Assembly (NCBI RefSeq): GCF_004348735.1 | Contig: NZ_SMKT01000048.1 | Coordinates: 1 to 53,129 of the forward strand | Reading direction: 5' to 3' | Length of the DNA: 53,129 bases | Origin: Actinomadura sp. KC06 | GTDB lineage: Bacteria > Actinomycetota > Actinomycetes > Streptosporangiales > Streptosporangiaceae | Shown: piece after piece, positions 43,155-52,717 of the stretch | Layout: every line of letters starts with the position of its first letter | How positions within the stretch are numbered: position 1 is the first letter of the stretch | The notes under the pieces: model-generated | Databases searched by the model: none | What the model saw: only the letters and a program-made list of their open reading frames with translations | Told to the model about the DNA's origin: nothing | Made by a program: the position numbers and the translations under genes

Positions 43155-43778
43155 ATGCGACGACGATTGGGCGCTGTCTTCGTGCTGCTGACCGCAGTGC
43201 TGGGAGGTTTGCTGTTCGGAGCGAGCGCCGCCCACGCGTCCGACCCCGTGTGCAGACCGGCGTTGACAAACACCCCCGATGTCGTTTGCGCCGTCCCTGC
43301 GGAATTCGACAATCGGCCGGTCGAGTCCATCGAATGGACGAGGGATGGTGACCCCCTTCCTCAGTTCGACGACATCCGGCAGATCCTGGTGAGCTGCAAA
43401 CCCGGCCAGACGTTCGTGATCGGGCTGACGCTCCACTTGGCCGACGACCTCATTCCCAGCGTCGGGGACACGCAAGTCACGTGCCCGGGCAGCACGGCGC
43501 CGCCCCCGCGGATCAGCGGGTTCTTCTGCTACGCCGACGACCTCTACGGCAACCCCTTCTATTGCGACCTCTTCTGGGAGGGCGGCACCGACCCCGACGA
43601 GGTCCAGGTCAGTTCCAACGGCTCGCAGGCTCGCCGCACCAACGACTACGCCAACAACCACGTCTCCATCAGCGGCAGATGCGATCCGTACCAGGACACC
43701 CACGTCTCGGTCTCGGTCTACGACGCCGAAGGCCGCCACGCCGACGCCACCCAGGCCAGCTTCTGCCAGCGCAACTGA
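43155..43778 (+). CDS. Secreted cysteine-containing protein, unknown function
   Basis: 207 residues with a signal peptide (RRLGAVFVLLTAVLGGLLFG, cleavage near AHA) and eight cysteines in the mature part, probably in disulfides. The mid-part WTRDGDPLPQFDDIRQI and the C-terminal half (GFFCYADDLYGNPFYC) look like two small beta domains. The family is not recognised. GAGGAGATCAG before the ATG is a good ribosome site. Confidence 0.78.
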   Translation: MRRRLGAVFVLLTAVLGGLLFGASAAHASDPVCRPALTNTPDVVCAVPAEFDNRPVESIEWTRDGDPLPQFDDIRQILVSCKPGQTFVIGLTLHLADDLIPSVGDTQVTCPGSTAPPPRISGFFCYADDLYGNPFYCDLFWEGGTDPDEVQVSSNGSQARRTNDYANNHVSISGRCDPYQDTHVSVSVYDAEGRHADATQASFCQRN

Positions 43779-44273
43779 TCACATCTCCGGCCGTCGCCGC
43801 CTTCCCCGCCAGATGCTCAGGCGGGCCTTGGTGAGTCGTGGAGGACTAGCGGCCGAGTTCATCCCGCTTTACCTGGTCGAGGAGGGCGGCGACGACCCCA
43901 CCGGCAACCGCGCACCGCACACCGCGCACTTTCCGGGGACCCGGCTCACGCAACAGGCTTCCCCCGACAACACCGGACCGCACCACAACAACCCCGCCCG
44001 CAGCAGATCGTCGGGCTTTGAGCACAGGCTCCAAAGGTCAAGTAAGGCCGGGGGCGAACCCTGCCGGGCCATTTACGAACGTCATAGCCACCATGCGCAT
44101 CACCACGACCGATTACCGCGAGCGAAGGTCAAGATGCGGAAGACGCTGCCCTCCGGGTCACGGAGATCGGGCCCGCGAGCGCCGTTGAATCCGCGTTCAG
44201 CCAGCCGTTCTGCACCGGGTGCGTCGCCCGCACCGCGGGGCGGCCACCGGGTCGCCGCGGGACTTCTCGTGTG
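43779..44273. other. Intergenic stretch, no gene seen
   Basis: About 500 bases. No frame shows sustained codon bias or a family motif on either strand. It separates convergent genes. Confidence 0.4.
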
Positions 44274-45065
44274 TTAGCTGGGGAACATTCCGGTGGCGTT
44301 GACGAAGGAACCGGTCACGGCGCCGGCCTTGTCGGAGGCCAGGAACGCGGCCAGCTCCGCGATGTCGGCCAGTCGCGGTGAGCGGCGAAGCATCCGCATC
44401 TCATCCAACTGAGTGAGAAGTCCCTGAAAGGCCCCTTCATCGGCGAGGTTCAGGTTGTGGTCGGCCGTCCAGAGCTTTTCCCGCGACAAGGTGTCGGGGA
44501 CTCCGGCCACCCACATGCCAAGAGCGCGGACACCGTGCGGCCCGACCTCAGCCGCGAGATTGCGGATGAAGGTGTCGATCGCCGCGTCGGCCGGTCCTGT
44601 GTTGCCCATCATCGGGCTGCCGTGGGCCGAGCCGCTGTTCAACGCCAGTATCACGCCGGATCCCTTTTCGATCATGTGCCGTGCCGCAGCCCGCGCGGTG
44701 ATGAAGTTCGTCGTCACCCCGGTGGTGATGGCGCGGGTGAAGTCGGCGGTGGTCATCTCGGCCAATGGGATCCCCTGCACATCCCCGCGCGTGATGACGT
44801 TCAGGGACACATCGATGCCGCCTGCCGCGGCGACAACGCTGTTGGCGTGCTCGTCCACTGCCCGCTCGTCCAGGGCGTCGACCACGGCCACTTCAGCGGT
44901 GCCACCGGCATCGGTGATCTCTCCGGCCACCGCGTCGAGCTTGTCGCGGGTCCGCCCGGTCAGGAAGACTTTCGCCCCGTTACGGGCGAATGCCTTGGCG
45001 ATACCGCCACCAAGCGAGCCACCCCCGCCGTAGATGATGGCGTTCTTGTTCTCCAGCATGCTCAT
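44274..45065 (-). CDS. SDR-fold protein lacking the usual catalytic Tyr and Lys
   Basis: 263 residues. The cofactor motif is GGGGSLGGGIAKAFARNGAK, giving an SDR fold. At the place of YxxxK the sequence reads MGNTGPADAAIDTFIRNLAA, so Tyr is Thr and Lys is Asp; the Ser is in LALNSGSAHG. Length and C-terminus (GSFVNATGMFPS) are normal. The protein may use another catalytic residue or act as a binding protein. Single gene; the upstream spacer holds a transposase remnant. Confidence 0.88.
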   Translation of the reverse strand: MSMLENKNAIIYGGGGSLGGGIAKAFARNGAKVFLTGRTRDKLDAVAGEITDAGGTAEVAVVDALDERAVDEHANSVVAAAGGIDVSLNVITRGDVQGIPLAEMTTADFTRAITTGVTTNFITARAAARHMIEKGSGVILALNSGSAHGSPMMGNTGPADAAIDTFIRNLAAEVGPHGVRALGMWVAGVPDTLSREKLWTADHNLNLADEGAFQGLLTQLDEMRMLRRSPRLADIAELAAFLASDKAGAVTGSFVNATGMFPS

Positions 45066-45118
45066 GACTCCCGTTGTCGCGCAGTCCGGTGTCCACCATC
45101 ACTGAGGTGATTCCGACC

Positions 45119-45369
45119 TTAACCGGCCGGGGGGTGGAGGGTGAGGATGGCCGCCACGAGCGCGGTCAGGCGGCTGGGTGAGCAGCGGGCCGTGCGCAGG
45201 ATGTGCCATTGCTTAAGGGGCGCAGCGCCGCGTTCGCCCGAGCACGAACCTCGGCGTGGTGCCGGTTAAACCTGTAACCAGCAAGATCAGGATTGAATGG
45301 GCTCGCTGTCGAGGTCAGCGGTAAGCGCGCCAGGGCCACTTCGTGACCAGCGACGAAGCTCAGCAACAC
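45119..45369 (-). pseudogene. IS5-type DDE transposase, C-terminal remnant with frameshift
   Basis: The minus strand reads LAGYRFNRHHAEVRARANAA, then after a one-base frame change KQWHILRTARCSPSRLTALV and AAILTLHPPAG before a stop. This is the familiar last segment of IS5-family transposases (HARIRAPGERAMATLKxWxxLRKxRCSxxRxTAxVxAxLTLH). The DDE core and inverted terminal repeats are not visible. Upstream sequence to 45583 has no clear gene. Confidence 0.65.
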
Positions 45370-45583
45370 GAAGAGTCGACGCCGGGGGCGGTCGCCACAT
45401 CCAGATTCACTAAAGGTGCCCCTCGCCTCGCCAGGCTTGGAGCACGATCGAGAAGGCGAGAGTGGTCCTGTGTCGTCCAGCGATGATTAGGGCGTAGTTC
45501 TGGTATGTGCGGTGGTGTCTCGCAGCATGTCGCAGCCGGGGCAAGGCGTGCCGGGACGGGGTCGCTTCGTGCTGAAATGCCGG

Positions 45584-46549
45584 TCAGCGTTGGAAGTAGA
45601 GCCGGATGGTGGTCGAGCCGGGCCTTGTGTGCATTCGGGTGAGGTCGGCGAGCTGGTTGATCAGCAGCAGGCCGCGCCCGCCGGGACTGTCAGAAGGGAC
45701 GGGACGGCGACCGGCCAGTGGGTCAGAGATATGACCGTGGTCGGTGGTCTGGCAGATCAAGTGCTGCGGTTCGGTCCAGATCCGCAGGGTTCCGTGGCCG
45801 CCGCCGTGCATCAGGGTGTTGGCGGTCAGCTCGTTGACGGCGAGTTCGGCGTCTAGGACCCGATCGGCTGGCAGACCGGCGCGTCTGGCGTGCCGAATGA
45901 CCAGCTCCCGGGCCGTGTCCAAGGACGCAGAATCGTAGTCCAGCTCGGTGATCTGGGTGTCGGCGGGCGCGGGGAGCGGCTGGTTGGTGGCGCGGACGAC
46001 TTCGTCGGCCGCGTACCGGTCGCTGGCACGTTCGCCGTCGACGTCGGCCAGGACCGGGTGTGTGGCGGCGGCGTCGGCCAGGATCTGCGGGGCCAGCGCC
46101 TCGGCGTCATAGGGGCACAAGATCGTCGCGTGTCGTCCGGTGAAGGCGTGGTTGATCAACGCCTCATGCTGCAGGCACGCGGGGTATTCGGTAGTGCTGC
46201 GGTCCGGCCAGATCGGCTCGCCGATGATCCGCACCCGTCGGCCGGGGTGGGTGTCGGCGAACGCGCGCAGCACACCGGGGATGATCCGGCCCGGGTTGCG
46301 GCCCGCCTCCCCCATGTCCAGCAGCATCACCTGGTCGGCGGCGGCACCGAGCTCGTTGCGCAGCAGCGCGAGGTTGGGCTCGGGCACCGCGGCGGCGACC
46401 GGCTCCCCCGCGGCCAGACCGTCTTCCAGGAACGGCACGGTGCCGGCCATGTAGTCGGCGCGGCTCCGGTAGAACAACGCGGGGTGATGGAAGGGGTCGG
46501 CGATTGCGTCGCCGTGCGTCTGTGGTTCTGGATGGTTGGGGGCGTTCAT
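45584..46549 (-). CDS. MEDS-domain / HATPase anti-sigma regulator (RsbA-like)
   Basis: 321 residues. Residues about 20-190 form a MEDS domain (HPALFYRSRADYMAGTVPFL; RVRIIGEPIWPDR). Residues about 215-321 are a GHKL-type ATPase of the RsbW/anti-sigma kind: N-box LDAELAVNELTANTLMHGGG and G-box GGRGLLLINQLADL. No phospho-His is present. MEDS/HATPase proteins act with STAS antagonists in partner switching for sigma-factor control. ATG 46549 overlaps the STAS gene stop by four bases. Confidence 0.9.
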   Translation of the reverse strand: MNAPNHPEPQTHGDAIADPFHHPALFYRSRADYMAGTVPFLEDGLAAGEPVAAAVPEPNLALLRNELGAAADQVMLLDMGEAGRNPGRIIPGVLRAFADTHPGRRVRIIGEPIWPDRSTTEYPACLQHEALINHAFTGRHATILCPYDAEALAPQILADAAATHPVLADVDGERASDRYAADEVVRATNQPLPAPADTQITELDYDSASLDTARELVIRHARRAGLPADRVLDAELAVNELTANTLMHGGGHGTLRIWTEPQHLICQTTDHGHISDPLAGRRPVPSDSPGGRGLLLINQLADLTRMHTRPGSTTIRLYFQR

Positions 46550-46869
46550 CGCCGGGCCACCTCGATTCCCGCCGCCTCCGGCCACAGTAGGTCAAGGATC
46601 CGGCACAGTGCCGGGGGCGGATCGTGGAGCACCACACGGCCGCGCGGGGTCAGCCGCTGCGCGGTCGCGGCCACGGCCGCGGCGCCGCCCGCGTCCACCA
46701 TGCGCAGGCCTGACAGCTCCAGATGGATGTCTGGCTCCGCCACCGCCAGCTTCACCGACGCCAGCTTCTCCAGTGTGCCAGTCCACACCGTCCGATTGCT
46801 GATGTTGATTTCGCCGGTGACCTTCAGCCCGGGACGACCCGTCAGCGGCTCCAGAACCAGACGGGTCAC
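46546..46869 (-). CDS. STAS-domain anti-anti-sigma factor
   Basis: 107 residues, a single STAS domain: LKVTGEINISNRTVWTGTLE and LSGLRMVDAGGAAAVAATAQ. The usual phospho-site Ser/Thr after the Asp (DSSG) is replaced by Ala (VDAGG), so the protein probably cannot be switched by phosphorylation there. GTG 46869 has GGGAG 10 bases before it. It is translated together with the MEDS/HATPase gene, its likely binding partner. Confidence 0.85.
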   Translation of the reverse strand: MTRLVLEPLTGRPGLKVTGEINISNRTVWTGTLEKLASVKLAVAEPDIHLELSGLRMVDAGGAAAVAATAQRLTPRGRVVLHDPPPALCRILDLLWPEAAGIEVARR

Positions 46870-47340
46870 CGGTCCCACACTCCCGTGGCCCCGCCCCCGC
46901 CCCAACCGGCGGGCCTGCCAAGGACGGCCATCGCGCACCACCGCCTCTCCCTGCCTCCCCGGCCTACCTGGACGAACCGCAGCCGGGCCTAGTTGACGCC
47001 CTGTTATGCCCACAGATCGCCCGCCCACACCGGCACGACCCTTGATATTCGGGAGGCCGCTGCGAATACGCGCACAACCCGGCGCGCCCGTCCCAGCACC
47101 TAGGGCAGTGCCTCACCGGGCGACCAGCGCCAGGTGGCCGGACGCCAGGTGGCCAGTGTCTGGCGGGAGGTGACGGCTGGAATGGCGGCACCAGCGACTG
47201 GCCGTCGCCGGGCGAGGGATCACCGTGAGCGGACGAGCACCGGACGAGGGAACACCTGGCGGTGGTGCGCGGCGACGAAGGGCCGGAACCCGCCGGTGAG
47301 CGGTTCGCGGGACCACGTTGCGGGTGATGGTGTAGGACGT
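46870..47340. other. Intergenic stretch, no gene seen
   Basis: No frame with a family motif. The promoter of the STAS/MEDS unit should lie at its left end. Confidence 0.35.
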
Positions 47341-47540
47341 TCACGCCTGGGCGGTCGGGAGTGCCTCGCATACACGCACATGCCTAACGACTCCGGTCCT
47401 GGTCAGCAGCCTGCCCACCCGCGGTCACGGCGGCCGCAGCAATACGTCGGCACTAGCGGGTACTCGCGCGCTGCGCAGCCGGACGATCCCATCGACCCGC
47501 GAGGAGTCACAGAAATTGACCTGCGACAGTCGCGGTCGGC
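47341..47540 (-). pseudogene. STAS-domain remnant with an in-frame stop
   Basis: The minus strand reads RLSQVNFCDSSRVDGIVRLR then SARVPASADVLLRPP, a stop (TGA, 47425-47427), and in the same frame PRVGRLLTRTGVVRHVRVCE. This is the second half of a STAS domain with its DSS phospho-site, interrupted by one stop codon. The N-terminal half has no clear frame. It sits upstream of the intact STAS/MEDS genes. Confidence 0.65.
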
Positions 47541-47550
47541 CCTGCTCGAT

Positions 47551-48144
47551 CACCGCCTCGGGCAGCAGCCGTCCGATCCAGGGGAACCGAGGAGGGCGGC
47601 AACGCGCCCAAGGCGGCGCCCGCGACCACAGCGACCAGCGCCAAGGCGACCGCGAAGCGGACGGCACGAGGCGACGGCGGACGGACGGCTCGGCGTCGCG
47701 CAGTCGATCCGCGGCCGCGTCCGGGACCTGGGCGGCACAGACACAGGCCGGACCCTACGGGGCGCTATCGCCACCCGGCAGATCAGCCTCGGCGACGAGA
47801 TAGCCGTCGATTACACACGCGGCGGCACCCAACCCCTCTGGTTCACCCCCCATCGCCGCCCTGGCCAGTCCTCAACGACACTGGCCGTCCGGCATCCGCC
47901 GTGATCGGCGGTCTTCGGCGCGCGACGTGGATCGCTACGAGCAGCGCCAGAGCGGTCGTCAGGTTGAGCCCCTCAGTCACGACTCGACGTGCCATCGGGC
48001 GAGGGGCCCGGACAGGAGGCGGAGCCGAGAGCGCTCTTCGCCGTCAGATCAGCCGTCGCATGGGTCTCGCAGCCAAGCGACGCCGTCCTCAAGTGACGTC
48101 GAGAGGCGTGGCGTGTCGCGGTACGAGCCTGCCTGGGGGCGGGA
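47551..48144. other. Degraded coding sequence
   Basis: Pieces with coding character appear in several frames: on the minus strand a membrane-like stretch (AVRFAVALALVAVVAGAALG) and on the plus strand at 47735-47850 TGRTLRGAIATRQISLGDEI followed by AVDYTRGG with high third-position GC. Neither joins into a full gene. I read it as worn remains. Confidence 0.3.
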
Positions 48145-49341
48145 TCACGATTGGGGTCGGCCGTCCGCGAATATCCGGCTTGGAAGCCATGGTGGAAGAG
48201 TGTCGGGAACTTGGAAGGTGGCCAGCTCGACAACCGCCCGGTCGAGCTTCGCCATAACCCCTCGGCGCATGCGCCATCGGCCGATGGTCGAGGTGTCCTT
48301 CAGCGAGTCGACGGCCTCCCGCGCGAGCTCGTTAAGTCTCTTACAGACTTCGAGGTACCCATCGGACTCGGGCCAGTGGTCGGTGTCTCCGAGTTCCAGC
48401 AGCCGTTCCACGGTGAAGACATGCCCTCTCAGGCAAGCCAACGCCTTCTTGGCCTTTAGATGATCGTGGCTGGGACGACCCCGCTGGGAGCTGATCCGTC
48501 GCGTGACCGTGAGCAGGTTCCGGGCCTCGGTGCGGACTCCACTGTCAGCCGCATGGAGAACAGCAGCGATGTCAGGGGCCGCCGTCTTCGATCTTGCCGC
48601 CCGGACAACCTCCAACCCGATCATGCCGGTGAGGATTTCAATGACCTTCTTGGTGACTTCCTTGTTGAGGGTGTCATCGACGGCGAGTACCGTCAGGCCG
48701 ACTGCGGCGGTTGCCACGACGAGATTCGACAGCAGATCGACGACCGCGTGCAGCACGCGCCCGGCACGTTCACGCCACTGGGTGTCGTCGGGATCGGCGT
48801 CCTCAAGCAATTCATCGATCACCGTGAGGGCCAAGTCCAGGAGCTCTTTCAGCCCAGCGCCACCGTCACCACCTGAACCGTCATCATCGCGGCGAAGCGG
48901 AGCGCTTTGGATTCGTTCACGACGGAGCCTTCGTCGTAGTTCCTTGAGGCGCTCAGCGATCGACGGAGCCAGGCCAATGCCGTGCCTGCCCAGTTCTTTG
49001 ACGATGTCGAGCTCCAGCAGCACTTCAACGGCCGCACCCGATTGACCTGGTCTGACCTCCAGGAGCCCCCATACGTCCAGTTCGGTACGGAGACTGTGAA
49101 TGGCGGTCCGCGCGGTCCGCAAGGCCGGCACCAGCGGGTCAGGAAGTGCCGCCGCCTCCTGAAGTTTCAGCGTGTGCCGCATCAGATCATCGACCTGGCC
49201 CTTCATCCGTCGCCGCACCCATCGCCGATCCAATTTCTCGCGAAGATACTGGGTGGCCGGGATGAAAGGGTTCCAAGTGGAGGGAGGAGCTGACGTGCTG
49301 TAGAAGAACTCGCGGCGATCTTGGAAACGCTCTTGTCCCAC
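48145..49341 (-). CDS. Helical protein of unknown function
   Basis: 398 residues. Mostly helical, with charged stretches (ERLKELRRRLRRERIQS) and one hydrophobic segment around residues 205-228 (AVVDLLSNLVVATAAVGLTV) that may span the membrane. A second half with many Leu/Arg helices (VFTVERLLELGDTDHWPESD). I know no family. GC at third positions is lower than in most window genes and codon use is mixed, which suggests recent transfer. GTG 49341 is chosen because GGAGG lies 6 bases before it; GTG 49371 is an alternative. Confidence 0.78.
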   Translation of the reverse strand: MGQERFQDRREFFYSTSAPPSTWNPFIPATQYLREKLDRRWVRRRMKGQVDDLMRHTLKLQEAAALPDPLVPALRTARTAIHSLRTELDVWGLLEVRPGQSGAAVEVLLELDIVKELGRHGIGLAPSIAERLKELRRRLRRERIQSAPLRRDDDGSGGDGGAGLKELLDLALTVIDELLEDADPDDTQWRERAGRVLHAVVDLLSNLVVATAAVGLTVLAVDDTLNKEVTKKVIEILTGMIGLEVVRAARSKTAAPDIAAVLHAADSGVRTEARNLLTVTRRISSQRGRPSHDHLKAKKALACLRGHVFTVERLLELGDTDHWPESDGYLEVCKRLNELAREAVDSLKDTSTIGRWRMRRGVMAKLDRAVVELATFQVPDTLPPWLPSRIFADGRPQS

Positions 49342-49371
49342 CTTCAGCCTCCATGAGAGCCCACCCGACAC

Positions 49372-49748
49372 GATAGTGGGGCGTGTGGGTGCAATGCCTC
49401 CTACTAAAGAGACGCAGCAAGGGACAGAGCGGTTTCTGAGTGGTTCCCTCCGTAGAAGGACGTGGCTGCGGTTGAGTGACCGTGGCGATCAAAGGTGCGG
49501 CCGTACGCGCTCAGGCGAACGGCATCACCCTTCGGATCATGCTGGCCGATGGTGGTTCAAGTCGGCCCTACCCGCGACACAGCTTGATCGGACGGGGCGG
49601 GCACCCTGAGCCGGTCCTAGGATTGGGGCTGGGTGAGTCGATTCGCGTGGGTGGGCACAGCTTTGTTCTGGCCTGCAACTCGCCGAGTGCCTCATTTCCC
49701 TGGGACGCTTTGGCAGCCAAGGCGTCAGGACCGGGCTGTCCGAGTGGG
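49372..49748. other. Spacer with one uncertain frame
   Basis: A plus-strand frame from GTG 49476 reads NGITLRIMLADGGSSRPYPR and LGESIRVGGHSFVLACN, which looks protein-like, but it has no ribosome site and runs into the 3' end of the MFS gene on the other strand until 49910. I leave it as undecided. Confidence 0.3.
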
Positions 49749-50960
49749 TCATGGCCGCCGGCGCTCGTGTGCTCGGTCGAAAAGGATCAGCGGAATAGCG
49801 CTGGCGGCGATGACGGCTCCGACCACACAGACAGCGGTGAGACCAGCTCCCTGGGTGAGGACGATCCCTGCCAGAGCTGGGGTGATGCTGATGCCCAGTT
49901 GGAACGCTGAGACAGTCGTGGCGCCGGCCAGGGTAGGTGCGTGCGCGGCGAGTGCGAACACCCGGCCGTAGATAGCCGGGTTCAGCACAAAGGCCGCAAT
50001 GCCCAGCAGGAATACGGTAGGAGCCGCTGCCCAACTCTGCTGGATGGCAAGCACCAGCCCGGCTGACAGGACCGCTGTGGCCACGGCTCCGGACAACAGC
50101 GCGGCGTGGGGCCGCCTGTCAGAGATGCGGCCACCGACTGATAGGCCGATAAAGGCGCCGATCCCGAAGAGCGCGAGAACCGCCGGGATCCAAGCTTCCA
50201 GCAGCCGAGTGACGTCAGCGAGCATCGCGGCGAGGTAATTGTAGGTGATCATGTAAGCGGCGGTAGTGAGGATGGTGATCGCCCAGATACCCCAGAGCCT
50301 CGGGTTGCGGATGTTGGCCAGTTCTTGCGAAACCGTGGGCTTTGCAATTGAGGCACGTCCGGGGTTCGGGCTCGCGTTCGGGATCGCGAGCAAGCAGCCG
50401 AGGAGGCCAACGACAGTGAGGGCTACAACAGCCCAGAACCCTCCTCGCCACTGGGTGAAGTGGCTCATTAGAGTGCCTGTTGGGCCGCCGGCGACCATGG
50501 CGATGCTGAGACCGCTGATCACAACGCCCGAGGCGCGGGCGTTGCGGTCTGGAGGGACGAGGCTGATGGCGGTCACCGTTGCGACGGCGAAGAAGCCGGC
50601 GTAGGCGACACCTGCCACCGCCCTGGTGAGAAGAAGGACCGTGTAGTCGCCCAGCAATCCCGCAGCGACGCTCGCCGCGAAGACACCCTGAGCGGTCATC
50701 AGCGCGGTGCGTCGTGGCCAATGCAGGCTGAGCACGGCGAACGGTGGGCCGCCGATCACGACGCCAAGCGCGAACGCGGTGATCAAGTATCCGGCTGAGG
50801 AAAGTGATACGTCCAGGTCAGTTGCTACCGCTGGGAGGACACCGGCCAGAAGGAACTCCGCGCTTCCCATCGCGAACAGGCAGAACCCGAGCAAGTACAC
50901 ACCAGCAGGCAGTCTGCTGGACGTGGACTTGCGGGACGTCTCCGTGGTGGTGCCGGTCAT
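49749..50960 (-). CDS. MFS efflux transporter, DHA1 family (Cmx/AraJ-like)
   Basis: 403 residues with 12 helices. Signature parts: LGFCLFAMGSAEFLLAGVLP in helix 1 (typical of the chloramphenicol/arabinose-efflux-like group), RAVAGVAYAGFFAVATVTAI in helix 4 and SVGGRISDRRPHAALLSG in the loop. The substrate is not known. Its ATG lies in the stop of the oxidoreductase gene (TGATG), so the two are one operon. Confidence 0.92.
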   Translation of the reverse strand: MTGTTTETSRKSTSSRLPAGVYLLGFCLFAMGSAEFLLAGVLPAVATDLDVSLSSAGYLITAFALGVVIGGPPFAVLSLHWPRRTALMTAQGVFAASVAAGLLGDYTVLLLTRAVAGVAYAGFFAVATVTAISLVPPDRNARASGVVISGLSIAMVAGGPTGTLMSHFTQWRGGFWAVVALTVVGLLGCLLAIPNASPNPGRASIAKPTVSQELANIRNPRLWGIWAITILTTAAYMITYNYLAAMLADVTRLLEAWIPAVLALFGIGAFIGLSVGGRISDRRPHAALLSGAVATAVLSAGLVLAIQQSWAAAPTVFLLGIAAFVLNPAIYGRVFALAAHAPTLAGATTVSAFQLGISITPALAGIVLTQGAGLTAVCVVGAVIAASAIPLILFDRAHERRRP

Positions 50961-51853
50961 CAGCCTTCACCCCCGAAGGCCGTGACCGACCCGGACAGTT
51001 CACTTTCCAGCAGCCGGCTCGACATCGCGATACCCGCCCCGGAGCCGGCACCGGCAGCCGTGACGACCTGGGCGCGCTGATCGACCACGTTCCCCGCCGC
51101 CCACAAGCCCTCGACGCTCATGGCCCCTGAAGCATCGACGGTGACCAAGCCACTCGCCGGATCAGCCTGAACGTCCGACGTGGTCAAGATGGCCTCATGG
51201 GGTACCGGGCGGGGAGCGACGAAGATGGCCTCACATCTGAGAGACGTCCCGGTGTCCATCTCGACGATGACCGACGGGTCGCCGTCACGCGCCGGTGCCC
51301 GTGTTGAGACTCGCTCCTCTTGCACGTCGAGAACGTTCACGTCGTAGGCCGTCAGGCGCTGTCGCTCGGTCCCCTCGAGGTCGGCTTCATTCACGCACAG
51401 CATCGCCGAGGTGCTGTGGCGGCGCATGAGGGCCGCCAGATGCACCGACCACGCGCCCACGGTTGAGCCGATCACCGCGATCTGGTGGTCGCCCACGTCG
51501 TAGCCATGGCGGTGAGGGCACTGGTGCACCGCCGATGCCCACCTCTCGGTCAGTCCGAGGATGTCAGGCAGCTCATCGGTCAGCCCCATGGCCACGAGCA
51601 GCCACCTGCCGCGAACGATGCTCCCGTCAGCGAGCCGCAGGACGAACGTGCCATCGGTGGCGCGTTCCGCCTCGGCCACGGTCGCCTGCACGATCGAGGC
51701 GCCATAACCGAAGAGTTCTTCCTGCCCGGCAGCCTGGAAGCCGCTGGGCAGATACCCGTGCATGTGCGCTCCGGGGGCACCGCCGCCGACGATGACGCTG
51801 TCCCAGATCCGTTCTACGTTCGGTTCGCCCGACGAGATTGTCGTTGTACCCAT
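50960..51853 (-). pseudogene. Thioredoxin reductase-like FAD oxidoreductase with internal deletion
   Basis: 297 residues remain. The N-terminal FAD motif reads DSVIVGGGAPGAHMHGYLPS: the first glycine loop is joined directly to the APGAHMHGY segment that normally lies about 30 residues later, so the FAD-binding helix and second strand are gone, in frame. The redox site is CPHRHGYDV where the family has CPYCHGxEV, so the second Cys is lost too. The NAD motif AVIGSTVGAWSVHLAALMRR and the C-terminus GLWAAGNVVDQRAQVVTAAG are intact. Likely inactive as a flavoenzyme. ATG 51853 has GGAGG 8 bases before it. Confidence 0.75.
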
Positions 51854-51944
51854 GTGGACCACCTCCGCGGAGAGGATCCGAACCAGGCACCGGGATTGAC
51901 AACTTTTGTTGCCGTTTCCGGGACGGATTGGCTGACTACTCCCT

Positions 51945-52182
51945 GTGGGTGATCAGCCCAGCGTCGGCGCCGTGTTCGAACACATCGCACCGCGCCTACG
52001 CGCCGCCCCGCGAGAAGAAGAACCGCAGCCTGGCCGACCTCGCTCGCGCCACCGGAATCTCCACAAGCACCCTGTCCCGCCTCGAATCAGGCCAGCGCAA
52101 ACCCAGCCTCGAGCTGCCTCTCCCGATCACAGCAGTTCTGGGTTTTCCGCTCGACGAGATCGTCGCCGCCCCGCCGATCTGA
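51945..52182 (+). pseudogene. XRE family regulator, frameshifted and truncated
   Basis: From GTG 51945 the frame reads GAVFEHIAPRLRAAP; after an extra C in a CCCC run (52006-52009) the next frame gives EKKNRSLADLARATGISTST and LSRLESGQRKPSLELPLPIT, an XRE helix-turn-helix, and then a stop after VAAPPI. The usual C-terminal cupin domain is absent. Such regulators commonly lie divergent from the FAD oxidoreductase seen here, so this pair is decaying together. A sequencing error in the C run could explain the frameshift but not the lost C-terminus. Confidence 0.7.
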
Positions 52183-52717
52183 ACCGTTGCCTCTCGGGCG
52201 AGACGGTCAAGGTAGAAGCGGAGCGAGCGCCCAGGATCTGTATTACCGCCAGCCTGCCCATGATCGTGGACAGAACTAAGCGTCACCTGCAGCACATAAT
52301 AGAAGAACACTGTTAGCGCGCCGAGCACCAAGACAATAGAGGCAACACGCAACGGCATGGCATACCAGGGTCTCGTCGGAGTGGGGGGACTTCAGCTTGG
52401 CTTGCGTTACCACCATCGCTCCTTGACGCTCACTCGCTGCTATTTGAGCATGCGCTCACATATGCCTGGAGTTCATGGCGATAAACCTCCACCTCCGGCA
52501 TGGCATTGAAAAGCCGGAATGGTGAGGCCGGGGACGGAGCCGCTCTATTCTACGGCTGAACCGCGGGCCGTCAGTGGCCGTGTGAGCGGCCGCTGCAGAC
52601 GTTCGACGTCCCCGGACATGGGTCCATGACCGGGGACGTCGGCCGTATCCGGCCAGCGAGTAATGATCGTCTTCCTGGCGGGTAAGCACGTCGTCTCATC
52701 TGCGGAGGTGACAGATC
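52183..52717. other. Intergenic stretch before a STAS gene
   Basis: About 530 bases. GC is lower at 52250-52480 than elsewhere. No gene is visible. It contains the inverted repeat at 52604-52641 and ends with the ribosome site GGAGGTG of the STAS gene. Confidence 0.4.
52604..52641. repeat. Nested inverted repeat upstream of STAS gene
   Basis: CGACGTCCCCGG pairs exactly with CCGGGGACGTCG, with an inner ATGG/CCAT pair in the loop. It ends 77 bases before the STAS start, so it may be an operator or a 5' leader hairpin and not only a terminator. Confidence 0.65.
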
